Notes under the pieces: generated by a model
Told to the model about the DNA's origin: nothing
The model's database searches: none
What the model saw: only the letters and a program-made list of their open reading frames with translations
Source of the DNA: an uncultured Nitrosomonadales bacterium
Lineage (GTDB): Bacteria; Pseudomonadota; Gammaproteobacteria; Burkholderiales; Gallionellaceae
Reading direction: 5' to 3'
DNA: 64,000 nt
Assembly: GCA_903915035.1 (NCBI GenBank)
Contig: CAIWRI010000102.1
Coordinates: forward strand, 1 to 64,000
Shown here: one piece after another, positions 48,974 to 59,168 of the stretch
How positions within the stretch are numbered: position 1 is the first letter of the stretch
How the letters are laid out: each line of letters starts with the position of its first letter
Program-made: the position numbers and the translations under genes

Positions 48974-49930
48974 GTGAAATTGTCAGTGGCAATGTGTACT
49001 TACAACGGCGAGCGATTTGTCATTGAGCAATTACGCTCCATTCTTGAGCAATCCAAAAAAGTAAACGAGATCATTATCTCCGACGATGGCTCGTCTGACG
49101 CTACGCTCGATCTGGTGCGACATGTGTTTGCAGATTTTGCCGGGAAAGTTCCAGAATTGAAAATACTCACAGGTGAAAGATTGGGGATCGTTCATAATTT
49201 TTCTCGCGCAGTCAGTGCCTGCACAGGCGATATCATTTTTCTGTGTGATCAGGATGATGTCTGGCTCCCGAACAAGGTCGAAGTAATCATTTCAGTCTTT
49301 GAAAGTCAGCCTGATGCGTTGCTGGTTTGCAGCGACGCGCGTCTGGTGGATGCTGAACTGCACGATCTTGGTAAATCGCAATTTCAGATGGTCAGGATGA
49401 GCGATGGTTTGCGTCGGTCATTGGAAGGGGAAAATGGGTTTGAAATGCTGTTGTGCCGCAATGTCGTGACGGGTGCTACGGTCGCGTTTCGCCGTAAACT
49501 TCTCGATCTTGCTTTACCCTTCTTGGATGAATGGCTGCACGATGGTTGGTTGGCAATTATGGCCGCGGCACAGGGTGGGTTGCGCGTAATCAACACACCG
49601 CTGGTGCTGTACCGTCAGCATGGGGGAAACCAATGCGGCATGAAGCCTGAAACTTTTGCGAATCAACTGGCCCAGGCCTTGAGTCGTACACGTGAAACGT
49701 CGGGCTGCGAACGCATACGCCAGTTGATCGATCGGATCAGCATGGCGACAGGGAGCTTGAATGATCGCAGGATGAAACATTTGCGGTCGGCGCTGGCTTT
49801 TGAGAAACAGCGTCAACAGTTGCCCAGTTCACGTGCGGAACGGTTTTTTTTTATTGGATTCATGGCAGTTAAATACTGGCGCTACGCGGACGGGATGAGA
49901 TCAGGAGCCAAAGATTTTCTCGCACGTTAA
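48974..49930 (+). CDS. Family 2 glycosyltransferase
   Basis: LSVAMCTYNGERFVIEQLRSILEQS, IISDDGSSDATL, FLCDQDDVWLPNKV. Confidence 0.92.
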   Translation: MKLSVAMCTYNGERFVIEQLRSILEQSKKVNEIIISDDGSSDATLDLVRHVFADFAGKVPELKILTGERLGIVHNFSRAVSACTGDIIFLCDQDDVWLPNKVEVIISVFESQPDALLVCSDARLVDAELHDLGKSQFQMVRMSDGLRRSLEGENGFEMLLCRNVVTGATVAFRRKLLDLALPFLDEWLHDGWLAIMAAAQGGLRVINTPLVLYRQHGGNQCGMKPETFANQLAQALSRTRETSGCERIRQLIDRISMATGSLNDRRMKHLRSALAFEKQRQQLPSSRAERFFFIGFMAVKYWRYADGMRSGAKDFLAR

Positions 49931-49956
49931 GCTATTGTGATCCCGGCAGAGGAGGC

Positions 49957-51270
49957 TCAACGGCTAGATAAATTTTTTCGTGAATTTTTTGCATTGATCA
50001 CTTTGTATGTTTTTACCTGTGGCGCTGCATCGGGATTCTTTCCCGCCTGATAATGCTCAACCCAGCGGCGAGCGACCACCACCAGCACCATGATATCGTA
50101 GGGAAGATCGAAGTAAGCCAGGCTCAGGAACGCGCCGCCCACGGCATAACCTAGCAGGCTCACCTGACACATTCCGCCCAGCATCGCAGCCCATTCTGTT
50201 TCGGCGTTTCCCTTTGCATTTTTACGAAGCCAATTGGCAGAACGCCAGGTCAGTGCCCCGATGGTTAAAAATAATGCTAGTCCCACGAAACCATGTTCAC
50301 CCAATACCGAAAAATAGATGCTGTGCGCAACGTGCAGATCTTGAGGATTTGGCGCGTACATGGCGAAAGTGGCTTGATTGTAGATATCGAACCCACCGCC
50401 GAAAAAATTATGGCAGGCAATATTCCAGTTCATCCACCAGGCATTAATGCGCCCCATGGCCGATCCATCCTGCTGGTAATTATCGATGGTATTCATACGT
50501 TCATGCCATGCTCCGGGCATGAACGACATGAGAAGAATGCCGCCGATGACCATCAGTGTTCCGAATTGCAGTTTTTGCCGGCCACGCAGCCAGAGCAGGG
50601 CAGTCATAGCAGCAAGTGCTACGAAAGCACCTCGTGACTGGCTGCCTATAGAAGCGATCGCTGTGAGCGCCATCGCCGCCAGTAAGGCATGGCGCTGCCA
50701 GATTTTTTTCGTCTGATCACGTAAAAAATATATGAGCGGGATACCCATAATTAAGGCGAGCGCTACTTCATTATTGCCCCCGATAAAGCTTCCCTCCGGA
50801 CCCCAGACACGATAACTTCCACCTGTTGCCAACGTGAAAATTCCCCCCTTTACGCCAAAAAATCCAAGTGATAAAACAAGCACCCATACCAGTGCAGTTA
50901 TGTGCGTTTTGCTGTGAAGAACGAATAGGGTCACAAAGATCATCAAATTGATTTTGAGCACCTTTATCAGCATATCTGTGCTCCCGTCGGGGAAAAACGA
51001 GAAAGGGTAGCCTATGCAAATCCACAATACGAAGAGTAACAGCGCGACTGAAGGCGGGGGGAGAGAGAAGTTCCTTTTATCTTTTGTCAGAAGCAGCCCT
51101 GCCAGTGTTGCGCCGGCAGCGATGGCCGCAAATGGTAAAGTGGCATCCCAAGTATAGAGCTGGGGATTCATGATGCTGATCCATGTCCACATCAGCACAC
51201 CGACGTAGGGGTGAGCCAGCGCCCATGCCGAACCAACAGCCACTATCAGTATCAGAAATCCTTGTCGCAT
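49957..51270 (-). CDS. Putative O-glycosylation ligase, exosortase A system-associated type (Wzy/WaaL-like)
   Basis: PYVGVLMWTWISIMNPQLYTW, GGSYRVWGPEGSFIGGNNEVALALIMGIPL, DLHVAHSIYFSVLGEHGFVGL. Confidence 0.88.
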   Translation of the reverse strand: MRQGFLILIVAVGSAWALAHPYVGVLMWTWISIMNPQLYTWDATLPFAAIAAGATLAGLLLTKDKRNFSLPPPSVALLLFVLWICIGYPFSFFPDGSTDMLIKVLKINLMIFVTLFVLHSKTHITALVWVLVLSLGFFGVKGGIFTLATGGSYRVWGPEGSFIGGNNEVALALIMGIPLIYFLRDQTKKIWQRHALLAAMALTAIASIGSQSRGAFVALAAMTALLWLRGRQKLQFGTLMVIGGILLMSFMPGAWHERMNTIDNYQQDGSAMGRINAWWMNWNIACHNFFGGGFDIYNQATFAMYAPNPQDLHVAHSIYFSVLGEHGFVGLALFLTIGALTWRSANWLRKNAKGNAETEWAAMLGGMCQVSLLGYAVGGAFLSLAYFDLPYDIMVLVVVARRWVEHYQAGKNPDAAPQVKTYKVINAKNSRKNLSSR

Positions 51271-51302
51271 TGCTTATCGTCTCCGTCTGTTTAATTGACA
51301 TT

Positions 51303-52112
51303 TCATTCCGTTTTGAACCAGCGCACGCGCGATGGAAGTTGGGTGTTTGCCAGCATTCCGCTACTCAACCTTTTCGCTAAATATCGCTCCTGGCGCAAGC
51401 CCCTGTCCTTGACTTGATAGAGTCGCCCTTTATCCACTTGTGGCTGTCCAAGTGCCTCGCCCTGTGCCAGCCGTCTCAGCGCTTCGGCGTATATTTCCGA
51501 ACTACCTTGTACGCTGCGCCAGAAAAGTGTCAACTCATCATCGCCCTTACGCACTTCCGGGCAGACGTGAGCAATAAGTCTGCCGGTGTCTATGCCTCGA
51601 TCGATGAAATGCAGCGTACAACCGATTTTTTCCGGCTCGCCATTATATAGAGCCCAAAATGTACAGTCTGCACCGCGGTATTCAGGAGAGAGTCCGCCAT
51701 GCAAATTTATGATGCCGATTCGCCCCATGTCGAGCAACGAGCCACGGATAAGCGAAGTACCAAACACCGCAATCACATCCGGCTGTAACGTGCGCGCCAG
51801 TTTGATGACATCGGGATGGTTGATGTGCGGTACTTTGATGAGTAAATCTGATCGCTCCAGATGGGGTGACGTTTCACCAAAGAAGAACTTTCCTTCGCCA
51901 CCCCAGATATAGCGTCTGCGATCACGCAACCAACGCCATATCTTGCGCCACACAATATTCGGGTGAAGAAATTGCAGTACTTTTTTTGCCGTCCAATGGC
52001 TGCCTGCCTCCTGAATGATGGCAAGCACATTCATTTCACGGGATAACCGGTTGACCACATAAAGATGCCGCGGTGAGCGGCCGCACAACACCATGATGGA
52101 TAAATCAGCCAT
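51303..52112 (-). CDS. Formyltransferase family protein
   Basis: IGIINLHGGLSPEYRGADCTFWALYNGEPEKIGCTLHFIDRGIDTGRLI. Confidence 0.85.
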   Translation of the reverse strand: MADLSIMVLCGRSPRHLYVVNRLSREMNVLAIIQEAGSHWTAKKVLQFLHPNIVWRKIWRWLRDRRRYIWGGEGKFFFGETSPHLERSDLLIKVPHINHPDVIKLARTLQPDVIAVFGTSLIRGSLLDMGRIGIINLHGGLSPEYRGADCTFWALYNGEPEKIGCTLHFIDRGIDTGRLIAHVCPEVRKGDDELTLFWRSVQGSSEIYAEALRRLAQGEALGQPQVDKGRLYQVKDRGLRQERYLAKRLSSGMLANTQLPSRVRWFKTE

Positions 52113-53328
52113 GATACTGTCCTCCCGGTTTGACCAGACGGGTGGCAACAGGTGGAATGATCTCATCCGTCATATCCATTATCAACGCATCGGCAAAGAA
52201 TTTTGCCGCCCAGTTGGGATATTCGAAGCGCGAATAAGCTCCCCAAATTGGACAAGATCCGGCAATGCCGCCTTTAACGGCATCGTCCTCATCATCAAGC
52301 CGCTGGGTACGCTTTAGAAATTCAATTGCACGAAGTGCATGTTCGCGCAGTTCGGGTGCATCAGCCTCTTGCGCCAGACGCATCCAGTTGATACTCATCT
52401 GGGCTATGCCGGTCAGGCAGCTGTAGCTTGCACGCGGCTCCCAGTTGTCAGCATAGGTTCCTGCCAGATCGCCATCAGTATGCTGGACATGTGCCATGCA
52501 TCGCGCGGCGCTAAGCGCAGCCGACAGGTAACGATCTTCCTCAAGTAACACACCACATTCCAGCAAACCTCGAATCGCATAGGCGATTGTGTGAGTGAAC
52601 GGGAGCTTTTCTTGGGTAAAGGCATTATTAGCAAACCAGCCAGATTGTGTTTGCCGGGTCAATGCCCATTCAAGGTTACGTCGTGCGGCGCGCAACAGTG
52701 TTGGTTCATTTGCAAGCAGGCCGGTAGCGGCGAGCGCCCAGGTGCCCCGAGTGTTGTATACATGCGGTATGCCGTTGTGTTCAAATTTTCGCCAAGACCC
52801 GTCATCATCCTGCTGTTGAACCAGCCATTTCCCCGCTTGGACTGCTGATGCTAAACATTCATTGCGGCCTAATTGTAAGTAACCAGCAAGCATGCCGTGC
52901 ATGATCTGACCGGTATTGAAAATGACGGGTTGGCTGCCAGTTTCACCGAAGTGCCCTGGAAAAGCACCGTCTTGCTGCTGAAGTGAACGTTCCCAATCAA
53001 TCATACGCTGTGCTCGCAGTATCAGTTCCGGCCGATCAAGAATTTTCGCGGCAGCTAAAAAAGTCTCAATGATGTAACCCGTTGTTTCGGGATAACTCGG
53101 CAGCCAGCCATCTGCAAAACTCCAGCCCGCAGCAATGCCCGCATCCGGTAGATCCTTGCGCACATCCTGTGCGCGACATAGCCAATCGATGGCCCCCGCA
53201 AGATGCATATGGTGCGATTGTGGCTTGTTCGAGGCTGGTTGCAGCAGATCGTTCACGATGAGGCGAAGGTGACGTGGACGCCATGGTTTATAGCGGAATG
53301 GCAAGCTTAGCAGCATCACAATATTCAT
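52105..53328 (-). CDS. Alpha/alpha-toroid protein (glycoside hydrolase- or prenyltransferase-like fold)
   Basis: Repeated W..aLQ.q..G.W / QQQDDDGSWRKFEHNGIPHVYNTRGTWALAATGLL pattern. Confidence 0.6.
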   Translation of the reverse strand: MNIVMLLSLPFRYKPWRPRHLRLIVNDLLQPASNKPQSHHMHLAGAIDWLCRAQDVRKDLPDAGIAAGWSFADGWLPSYPETTGYIIETFLAAAKILDRPELILRAQRMIDWERSLQQQDGAFPGHFGETGSQPVIFNTGQIMHGMLAGYLQLGRNECLASAVQAGKWLVQQQDDDGSWRKFEHNGIPHVYNTRGTWALAATGLLANEPTLLRAARRNLEWALTRQTQSGWFANNAFTQEKLPFTHTIAYAIRGLLECGVLLEEDRYLSAALSAARCMAHVQHTDGDLAGTYADNWEPRASYSCLTGIAQMSINWMRLAQEADAPELREHALRAIEFLKRTQRLDDEDDAVKGGIAGSCPIWGAYSRFEYPNWAAKFFADALIMDMTDEIIPPVATRLVKPGGQYHG

Positions 53329-54740
53329 TCAGTCCTCCGACTGTTGGTTATGCTATTTGAACTGGCGATACCCAGGCTGCCAGCGAGGCGCACATGACTG
53401 ACAACATAACGCTGCTTGCCGGACGCCTCCGCTGCAATGTTGTCTACGAGTCGAATGAGGATGTTCATATCTTCTCCCATTCTTTTTTTTAGACCCGCTT
53501 CGATTGTTCTTAATGCCACATCGCGCCAGTTCATGTTTGGTACCACCAATACTTCCAGGGAGCGCAGTTCGTGCTGAATCAATTTGAATTCGGCAACACC
53601 TTCCACAGCTCGCAGCACATAAATACCCGCTAGGGCATGCATGATAGTGCCATCGCTTTTTACCAGGAAATCAGTGCTACGCCCCACTACTTCGGAGATA
53701 ATATGCAGACCCTGACCATTTTGGCATGACTCTTCGCTCATCCTCACCATGTCGCCGGTACGATAACGAATAAAGGGCTGAGCGTCAGAGCATAACCCGC
53801 TCATGACAGCCTCGCCCATCTCTCCCGATTTGACTGGTTTCCCTTGATTGTCAAGTACTTCCATGAAAATGCTTTCGCTTAGCAGCAGCATTTGGCCATG
53901 CGGTGCTTCATGTGCTGTAAAACCGATGTCGCGGCTGCCAAATTCATTGGCTACCGGCACACCAAATACCTCCTGAATCAGCGACCTCTGGTGGGGGAAG
54001 AGCGGCTCGCCCGTAGTACATACCACGCGTAGCTTAGGCAAACTGAAGCGCGCATTACGTTCCTTCGCATGCATCGCCAGCAATGCTAGCGAACTGGCGT
54101 AGCCATAGATAGAACGGGGCTGCCAGGATTGGATAGTTTTTACGTAAATATCCATCTGAGATGGTGACATATTGAAGGCGTTTAGCACCAGCTGATTTAC
54201 CAGTCGGTCACGCAATGTTTTGATGCGATCGGTTTTATTGAGCTCGACCGGTGCACCCCATAAATATACTTCCCTTTCACCCGGCTCAACGCCCCACCAG
54301 CGACGAGCCCGCATTCTGCCTGCCGCATCGGACGCTTGCCGCTGCCTGCCATAATAAAAAGTCAACGGACTGCCACTCGATCCGCCTGTGTTGTAGCGAA
54401 AAGCCCCGCCGGGCACATCATGCCAAACCAACCGATCGCGATTGGCCGACGCATCCGCTTTGTTCATAGTGGGCAACTTATGGTAATCAGAAATCGTTAA
54501 CGGATACGAAAGTTCGAGTCCTGCTGCCTGAATGCGCTCCGCGTGCCAAGGGCAATGCTGCATTGCCACACTAAGTAAGTTTTGCAGTTTTTGCAATTGT
54601 AGCTGCTCAATTTCTTGACGCGATAGCCATTGTGAACGCTCTAATTCACGCAAATAAGTAAACGTCGGTCGACGCAGCAGTTGCTCCTGAAAACGGTAGA
54701 TAGAGCCGCCGAGCAGTGAATTAATTGCGGCATACTTCAT
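53325..54740 (-). CDS. CapK / phenylacetate-CoA ligase-like adenylate-forming protein
   Basis: YNTGGSSGSPLTFYYGR, TTGEPLFPHQRSLIQEVFG, NEFGSRDIGFTAHEAPHG, YRTGDMVRM. Confidence 0.85.
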   Translation of the reverse strand: MKYAAINSLLGGSIYRFQEQLLRRPTFTYLRELERSQWLSRQEIEQLQLQKLQNLLSVAMQHCPWHAERIQAAGLELSYPLTISDYHKLPTMNKADASANRDRLVWHDVPGGAFRYNTGGSSGSPLTFYYGRQRQASDAAGRMRARRWWGVEPGEREVYLWGAPVELNKTDRIKTLRDRLVNQLVLNAFNMSPSQMDIYVKTIQSWQPRSIYGYASSLALLAMHAKERNARFSLPKLRVVCTTGEPLFPHQRSLIQEVFGVPVANEFGSRDIGFTAHEAPHGQMLLLSESIFMEVLDNQGKPVKSGEMGEAVMSGLCSDAQPFIRYRTGDMVRMSEESCQNGQGLHIISEVVGRSTDFLVKSDGTIMHALAGIYVLRAVEGVAEFKLIQHELRSLEVLVVPNMNWRDVALRTIEAGLKKRMGEDMNILIRLVDNIAAEASGKQRYVVSHVRLAGSLGIASSNSITNSRRTE

Positions 54741-54902
54741 TTTTTTTCTGTAACGGTGTATACCGTTGCAGCACCGTATAATTGCTCTGGCCAAGCCGCA
54801 CACCAGCACAGTGATCTGCGCAGTTGCGGGCACATCGTAAGCACGATGTGTTTCCTGAGACGTTCATGTGGCGGAAGCAACGTATCTGCGATGAATCTGA
54901 TA

Positions 54903-56036
54903 TTAAACCCCATCTTTAACCTCTCGCTTATGCGTTATTTTTTGCATATCTGACGAAAAAAATTCCGGTATTAACTCTCGATAGAGATCAAGATACTTGC
55001 GGGCCGTATGATCGATACCATACTGTTCCAGGACATGCTTACGCGCAGCATTACCTAGTTTGGCGCGCAGCGCGGGTGTCTCAATCAAGCTGATCATGGC
55101 GCTGCTCAGTGCATTGCGGTCGCCAGGTTGTACAAAAATTGCATGTTCGTTGCCGGATAAAACGGAAGGAATGCCGCCAACAGGTGTAACGATGAGCGGT
55201 AATCCTGCCGCCGCCGCTTCAAGCATCGAGATTGGCACGCCTTCTGCGTAGGAGGGAAGCACAAAAATATCGGCGTTACGCAGCCAGTTAAACTTGGCTG
55301 TACCGACTGCGGGGCCTGTGAGTTCGACGCGATCTTCCAGCCCTTCGCGTGCGAGGTATGCTCGCAGTGCGCAGGCAATACCCGGATCTTCCTCGCCGCC
55401 TACCAGAACCAGACGCGCAAAAAACGGCAATTTTTTGGCACAGGCAACCAGATCCCAGATTCCCTTGCGCTGACACAAGTTTCCTAAAAACAATACGATG
55501 ATTTCACCCGCTGTCTTGTTTGTCTTGATGAACGGTGGCAGGGCAACACCATTTTCAATCACAGTAAGTTGGGCACCCGGCAAGCGCGACTCAAGCTTGT
55601 GTTGCCACTCGATAGACAGCACGACTACCCGCGCCGCGCGCCGCGCAATGAATTGTGCAAGGTATCGTGTAATTGGCGACAGTCCGTCGAGAAAAGTATC
55701 GAAGCGCGCGCCATGGACGTGCAGAACCACGGGTACGCCACGTAATCTTGCCAGCAGCAAATATGAGCCATCCAGAAAATAGCTCAGTCCGCTACAGGTA
55801 TGGATATGAGCCAAACTATGGCCTATCGGATTCAGTGCACGCCACCATGCATGCCACGACGTGAAACGCGCTGCCACGGCTCTTGCCAGTGAGCGACCTT
55901 CTGGTGTGCGCTTTCCGGTATTGAACAATATTAATTCAACCTCACACGCCAGACTGGAATGCGCTATGTCGTCGATCACGCTGGACATGCCGCCTATCAT
56001 GGGTGGCGTGGGGCCTGCCATCACAACGCGCATCAT
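54903..56036 (-). CDS. Glycosyltransferase family 4
   Basis: MAGPTPPMIGGMSSVIDDI, LFLGNLCQRKGIWDLVACAKKL, SYAEGVPISMLEAAAAGLPLIVTPVGGIPSVL. Confidence 0.9.
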   Translation of the reverse strand: MMRVVMAGPTPPMIGGMSSVIDDIAHSSLACEVELILFNTGKRTPEGRSLARAVAARFTSWHAWWRALNPIGHSLAHIHTCSGLSYFLDGSYLLLARLRGVPVVLHVHGARFDTFLDGLSPITRYLAQFIARRAARVVVLSIEWQHKLESRLPGAQLTVIENGVALPPFIKTNKTAGEIIVLFLGNLCQRKGIWDLVACAKKLPFFARLVLVGGEEDPGIACALRAYLAREGLEDRVELTGPAVGTAKFNWLRNADIFVLPSYAEGVPISMLEAAAAGLPLIVTPVGGIPSVLSGNEHAIFVQPGDRNALSSAMISLIETPALRAKLGNAARKHVLEQYGIDHTARKYLDLYRELIPEFFSSDMQKITHKREVKDGV

Positions 56037-57256
56037 AGTTGGGGGCCTTTCCGCAATCGCATCAAATCGCCATAGACTATCTGATAGCGCGCTACGCTGG
56101 TCTTCCAGTTGCGCTCAGTCTCAACGAAGCGGCGACCAGCTTGTTTCAGTGTGGGCCATCGCGCTGTTGATTGCAGTAATCCCAGCACTTTATCTGCCAG
56201 AGACTGTGGATTTCCGGCGTTGAACAGCACGCCCATTTCTCCGTCCCGAATCAGTTCTTTATGTCCGCCTACATCGGATGCGACGAATAAACGCCCTTGT
56301 GCCATCGCTTCCAGCGGTTTTAACGGCGTGACCAGATCGGTGAGGCGCATTGAGTGTCGCGGATAAACCAGCACATCGATCAGGTCGTAATAACGGTTCA
56401 CGTCGTTGTGCGGCACACGACCGCTGAATATCACTCTGTCAACAATACCAAGCTTGCTAGCTAGCTGCTTGAGTGCTTTTTCATGCGGTCCGCCGCCTAC
56501 CAGTAAAACGCGCACATCCGGCGCATGATCGAGTATGCGCGGTAAGGCCCTCAGCAGTAGATCCAGCCCTTCATAGGCATAGAAAGAACCGATAAAACCC
56601 AGCACGCGCGCGCCAGTCAGTCCGAGTTGTACTTTCAATCTTTCATCCGCTGCGCCGCCTGTGGAAAACTTCTCGATATCAACCGCATTGGGAATCACGG
56701 TGACTTTAGACGAAGGAATGCCACGCGCAACGATATCGCCGCGTAGACCTTCGCAGATCGTGGTGACTGCATCAGCATGTTTGAAAGCATAAGTTTCCAT
56801 CGCACGGGTCAGGCAATAACGCAAGCTGCCTTGTTTGCTGGTGCCGTGATCTGCCGCCGCGTCTTCCCAGAAGGCGCGCACTTCGTATACGACCGGAATG
56901 CCAAAATCACGACCTGCTCGGAGCGTCGGCAACGCGTTAAGTACCGGGGAATGCACATGCAGAATATCGGGCTTTACAATGGCAATCACCTCGCACAAGC
57001 GACGCGCAAGACTTTGCATAACCGCAAATTGCTTGAGTACCGGCATGCGGCTCAACATACCAGAATGTTTGGATGTGCGATAAAAATGCAGGTCGTCTGC
57101 CTGTTCTTCCAGCACGTTACAATTGACCTGTTTCTCGCTGGTGAGATGAAAGGTTTCCCAGCCAAGCGCGCGTTGCTCGCGCAGAATCGCAGCGGTTCGA
57201 AATGTGTATCCGCTGTGCAGCGGAATCGAATGGTCGAGTATATGCAGGATGCGCAT
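56033..57256 (-). CDS. Glycosyltransferase, exosortase A system-associated type
   Basis: MRILHILDHSIPLHSGYTFRTAAILREQRALGWETFHLTSEK, GFIGSFYAYEGLDLLLRALP. Confidence 0.9.
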   Translation of the reverse strand: MRILHILDHSIPLHSGYTFRTAAILREQRALGWETFHLTSEKQVNCNVLEEQADDLHFYRTSKHSGMLSRMPVLKQFAVMQSLARRLCEVIAIVKPDILHVHSPVLNALPTLRAGRDFGIPVVYEVRAFWEDAAADHGTSKQGSLRYCLTRAMETYAFKHADAVTTICEGLRGDIVARGIPSSKVTVIPNAVDIEKFSTGGAADERLKVQLGLTGARVLGFIGSFYAYEGLDLLLRALPRILDHAPDVRVLLVGGGPHEKALKQLASKLGIVDRVIFSGRVPHNDVNRYYDLIDVLVYPRHSMRLTDLVTPLKPLEAMAQGRLFVASDVGGHKELIRDGEMGVLFNAGNPQSLADKVLGLLQSTARWPTLKQAGRRFVETERNWKTSVARYQIVYGDLMRLRKGPQL

Positions 57257-57257
57257 A

Positions 57258-59165
57258 TCAGCGGATATCCGGTTCATTCATGACGTTGCCCAAAAAGGCA
57301 TCAAACATGAGCAGTGACCAGAGCGGTGCACTGTAGTCTCGCCTTCCGGCTTCGTGTTCCTCAACAAGGTGCGTGAGAAAATCGCGATTGAAAATCCCGC
57401 TGTAAGCCAGGCGGTTGCCAAGTACAGATTTTTTTACTCGATCCCGTAATGGGCCGCGAAACCAGCTTGCAAGAGGTACGGCAAAGCCCATCTTTGGACG
57501 ATAGAGGATGTCCTCGGGAAGGTGAGGTGCGAGCGCTTTCTTGAAAATGTACTTTCCTTCGCCGCTGCGCAATTTGTAATCCGAGGGTAGGCCGGAAGTC
57601 CATTCTACAAACTGGTGATCGAGCAGCGGCACGCGCACTTCCAGCGCATGCGCCATGCTTGCCCTGTCCACTTTGGTGAGGATGTCGCCTGGCAGGTAGG
57701 TCTTCATATCGAGGTATTGCACCAGGGATAGCGGATCATTGGTAGGCGACTGCGCGGCATGGTTTTTCAAAACTTCAACAGCCTTGTAGCCTTGCAGTTC
57801 ACGCTGGAAAGACGTGCTGAAAAGGCGCGCGCGCAGCTTGTCGTCCATGACAGAGACACTGTGGAAATAGCCTTCTACGGAGTCGCGCGCAAGCGCTTCG
57901 AAAGTAGTTTTTGCACGAAAAATCTTAGGCGCAAAGTCAGCTTTTGGATATATTGTTCCGAGTAATCCGAAAAGCGGACGACGGATTCCTAATGGCAGCA
58001 GGGACCTCATTTTTTCCTCATGCATATGGGTGCGATAGCGACGGTAGCCCGCAAAATTTTCGTCCCCGCCATCGCCGGAAAGTGCAACGGTGACGCTTTT
58101 TTTCGCCAATTCACATACACGGTAAGTAGGTAGTGCCGAGCTGTCGGCATAGGGTTCATCATAAAGCGTGGCGAGGCGATCAATTAGCGCGAAATCATCA
58201 GTGTTCACCTGTCCCGTGTTGTGTCTGGTGTGGTAGCGACTAGCTATCCTGGCGGCATATTCGGCCTCGTTGAATTTCGGATTAGTAAATCCGATCGAAC
58301 AGGTATTGACTGGGTCTGGCGAGAGTTCGGCCATCATGGCGACTACAGCACCGGAATCGACACCGCCGGACAGAAATGCACCTAGCGGGACTTCGGCTAC
58401 CAGGCGGATTTTTACGGCTTCCCTGACCCGCCGGATCAGTTCTTCACCGGCGTCTTGCTCGGAAATCTGCCCCACAGGATTGAAAGGGATATCCCAGTAT
58501 TTTTTTGGTGCGGGAAAAGGTTTGCCATGGGTCAGTGTGAGACTATAGCCAGGAGAGAGTTTTCGGGCGTCGTTGAAAATGGTTCGGGGTTCAGGAATAT
58601 AGCCATAGGCAAAGTATTCTTCGATAGCGCAACTGTCCATTTTGCGGGGAAAATCAGGATAAGCAAGCAAAGCTTTGAGTTCGGAACCAAACAGGAAAAT
58701 GCCATTTGGCAGCAGGCCGTAATATAGCGGCTTGATACCTAGCCGATCGCGCGCGAGAAACAGGGTGTTTTTATTGCAATCCCACAGGGCGAAGGCAAAC
58801 ATGCCACGGAAACGGTGCACACATGCTTCCCCCCATTCTTCCCAGGCATGCACGATGACTTCGGTGTCGCAGTGGGTGCGGAAAGTATGGCCGAGTGATA
58901 CAAGTTCAGGCATCAGGTCGACAAAATTGTAAATCTCGCCATTGAATACGACAACCACGCTGCCGTCCTCGTTGAAAAGCGGTTGCTGCCCGGATGACAG
59001 GTCGATGATGGAAAGTCTGCGATGTCCGAATCCTAAGCCAGCTTCGACATGTATTCCGCCTTCATCCGGTCCGCGGTGAAGCTGGGACGCGTTCATGAGC
59101 GAAAGCACATTCCTGTCGATCTCAGCTTTTCCCCTGGTGTCAAAGATGCCTGTTATTCCGCACAT
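57258..59165 (-). CDS. Asparagine synthetase-type amidotransferase, exosortase A system-associated
   Basis: MCGITGIFDTRGKAEID, RGPDEGGIHVEAGLGFGHRRLSIIDLSSGQQPL, VVFNGEIYNF, LSGGVDSGAVVAMMAE. Confidence 0.93.
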   Translation of the reverse strand: MCGITGIFDTRGKAEIDRNVLSLMNASQLHRGPDEGGIHVEAGLGFGHRRLSIIDLSSGQQPLFNEDGSVVVVFNGEIYNFVDLMPELVSLGHTFRTHCDTEVIVHAWEEWGEACVHRFRGMFAFALWDCNKNTLFLARDRLGIKPLYYGLLPNGIFLFGSELKALLAYPDFPRKMDSCAIEEYFAYGYIPEPRTIFNDARKLSPGYSLTLTHGKPFPAPKKYWDIPFNPVGQISEQDAGEELIRRVREAVKIRLVAEVPLGAFLSGGVDSGAVVAMMAELSPDPVNTCSIGFTNPKFNEAEYAARIASRYHTRHNTGQVNTDDFALIDRLATLYDEPYADSSALPTYRVCELAKKSVTVALSGDGGDENFAGYRRYRTHMHEEKMRSLLPLGIRRPLFGLLGTIYPKADFAPKIFRAKTTFEALARDSVEGYFHSVSVMDDKLRARLFSTSFQRELQGYKAVEVLKNHAAQSPTNDPLSLVQYLDMKTYLPGDILTKVDRASMAHALEVRVPLLDHQFVEWTSGLPSDYKLRSGEGKYIFKKALAPHLPEDILYRPKMGFAVPLASWFRGPLRDRVKKSVLGNRLAYSGIFNRDFLTHLVEEHEAGRRDYSAPLWSLLMFDAFLGNVMNEPDIR

Positions 59166-59168
59166 AGC

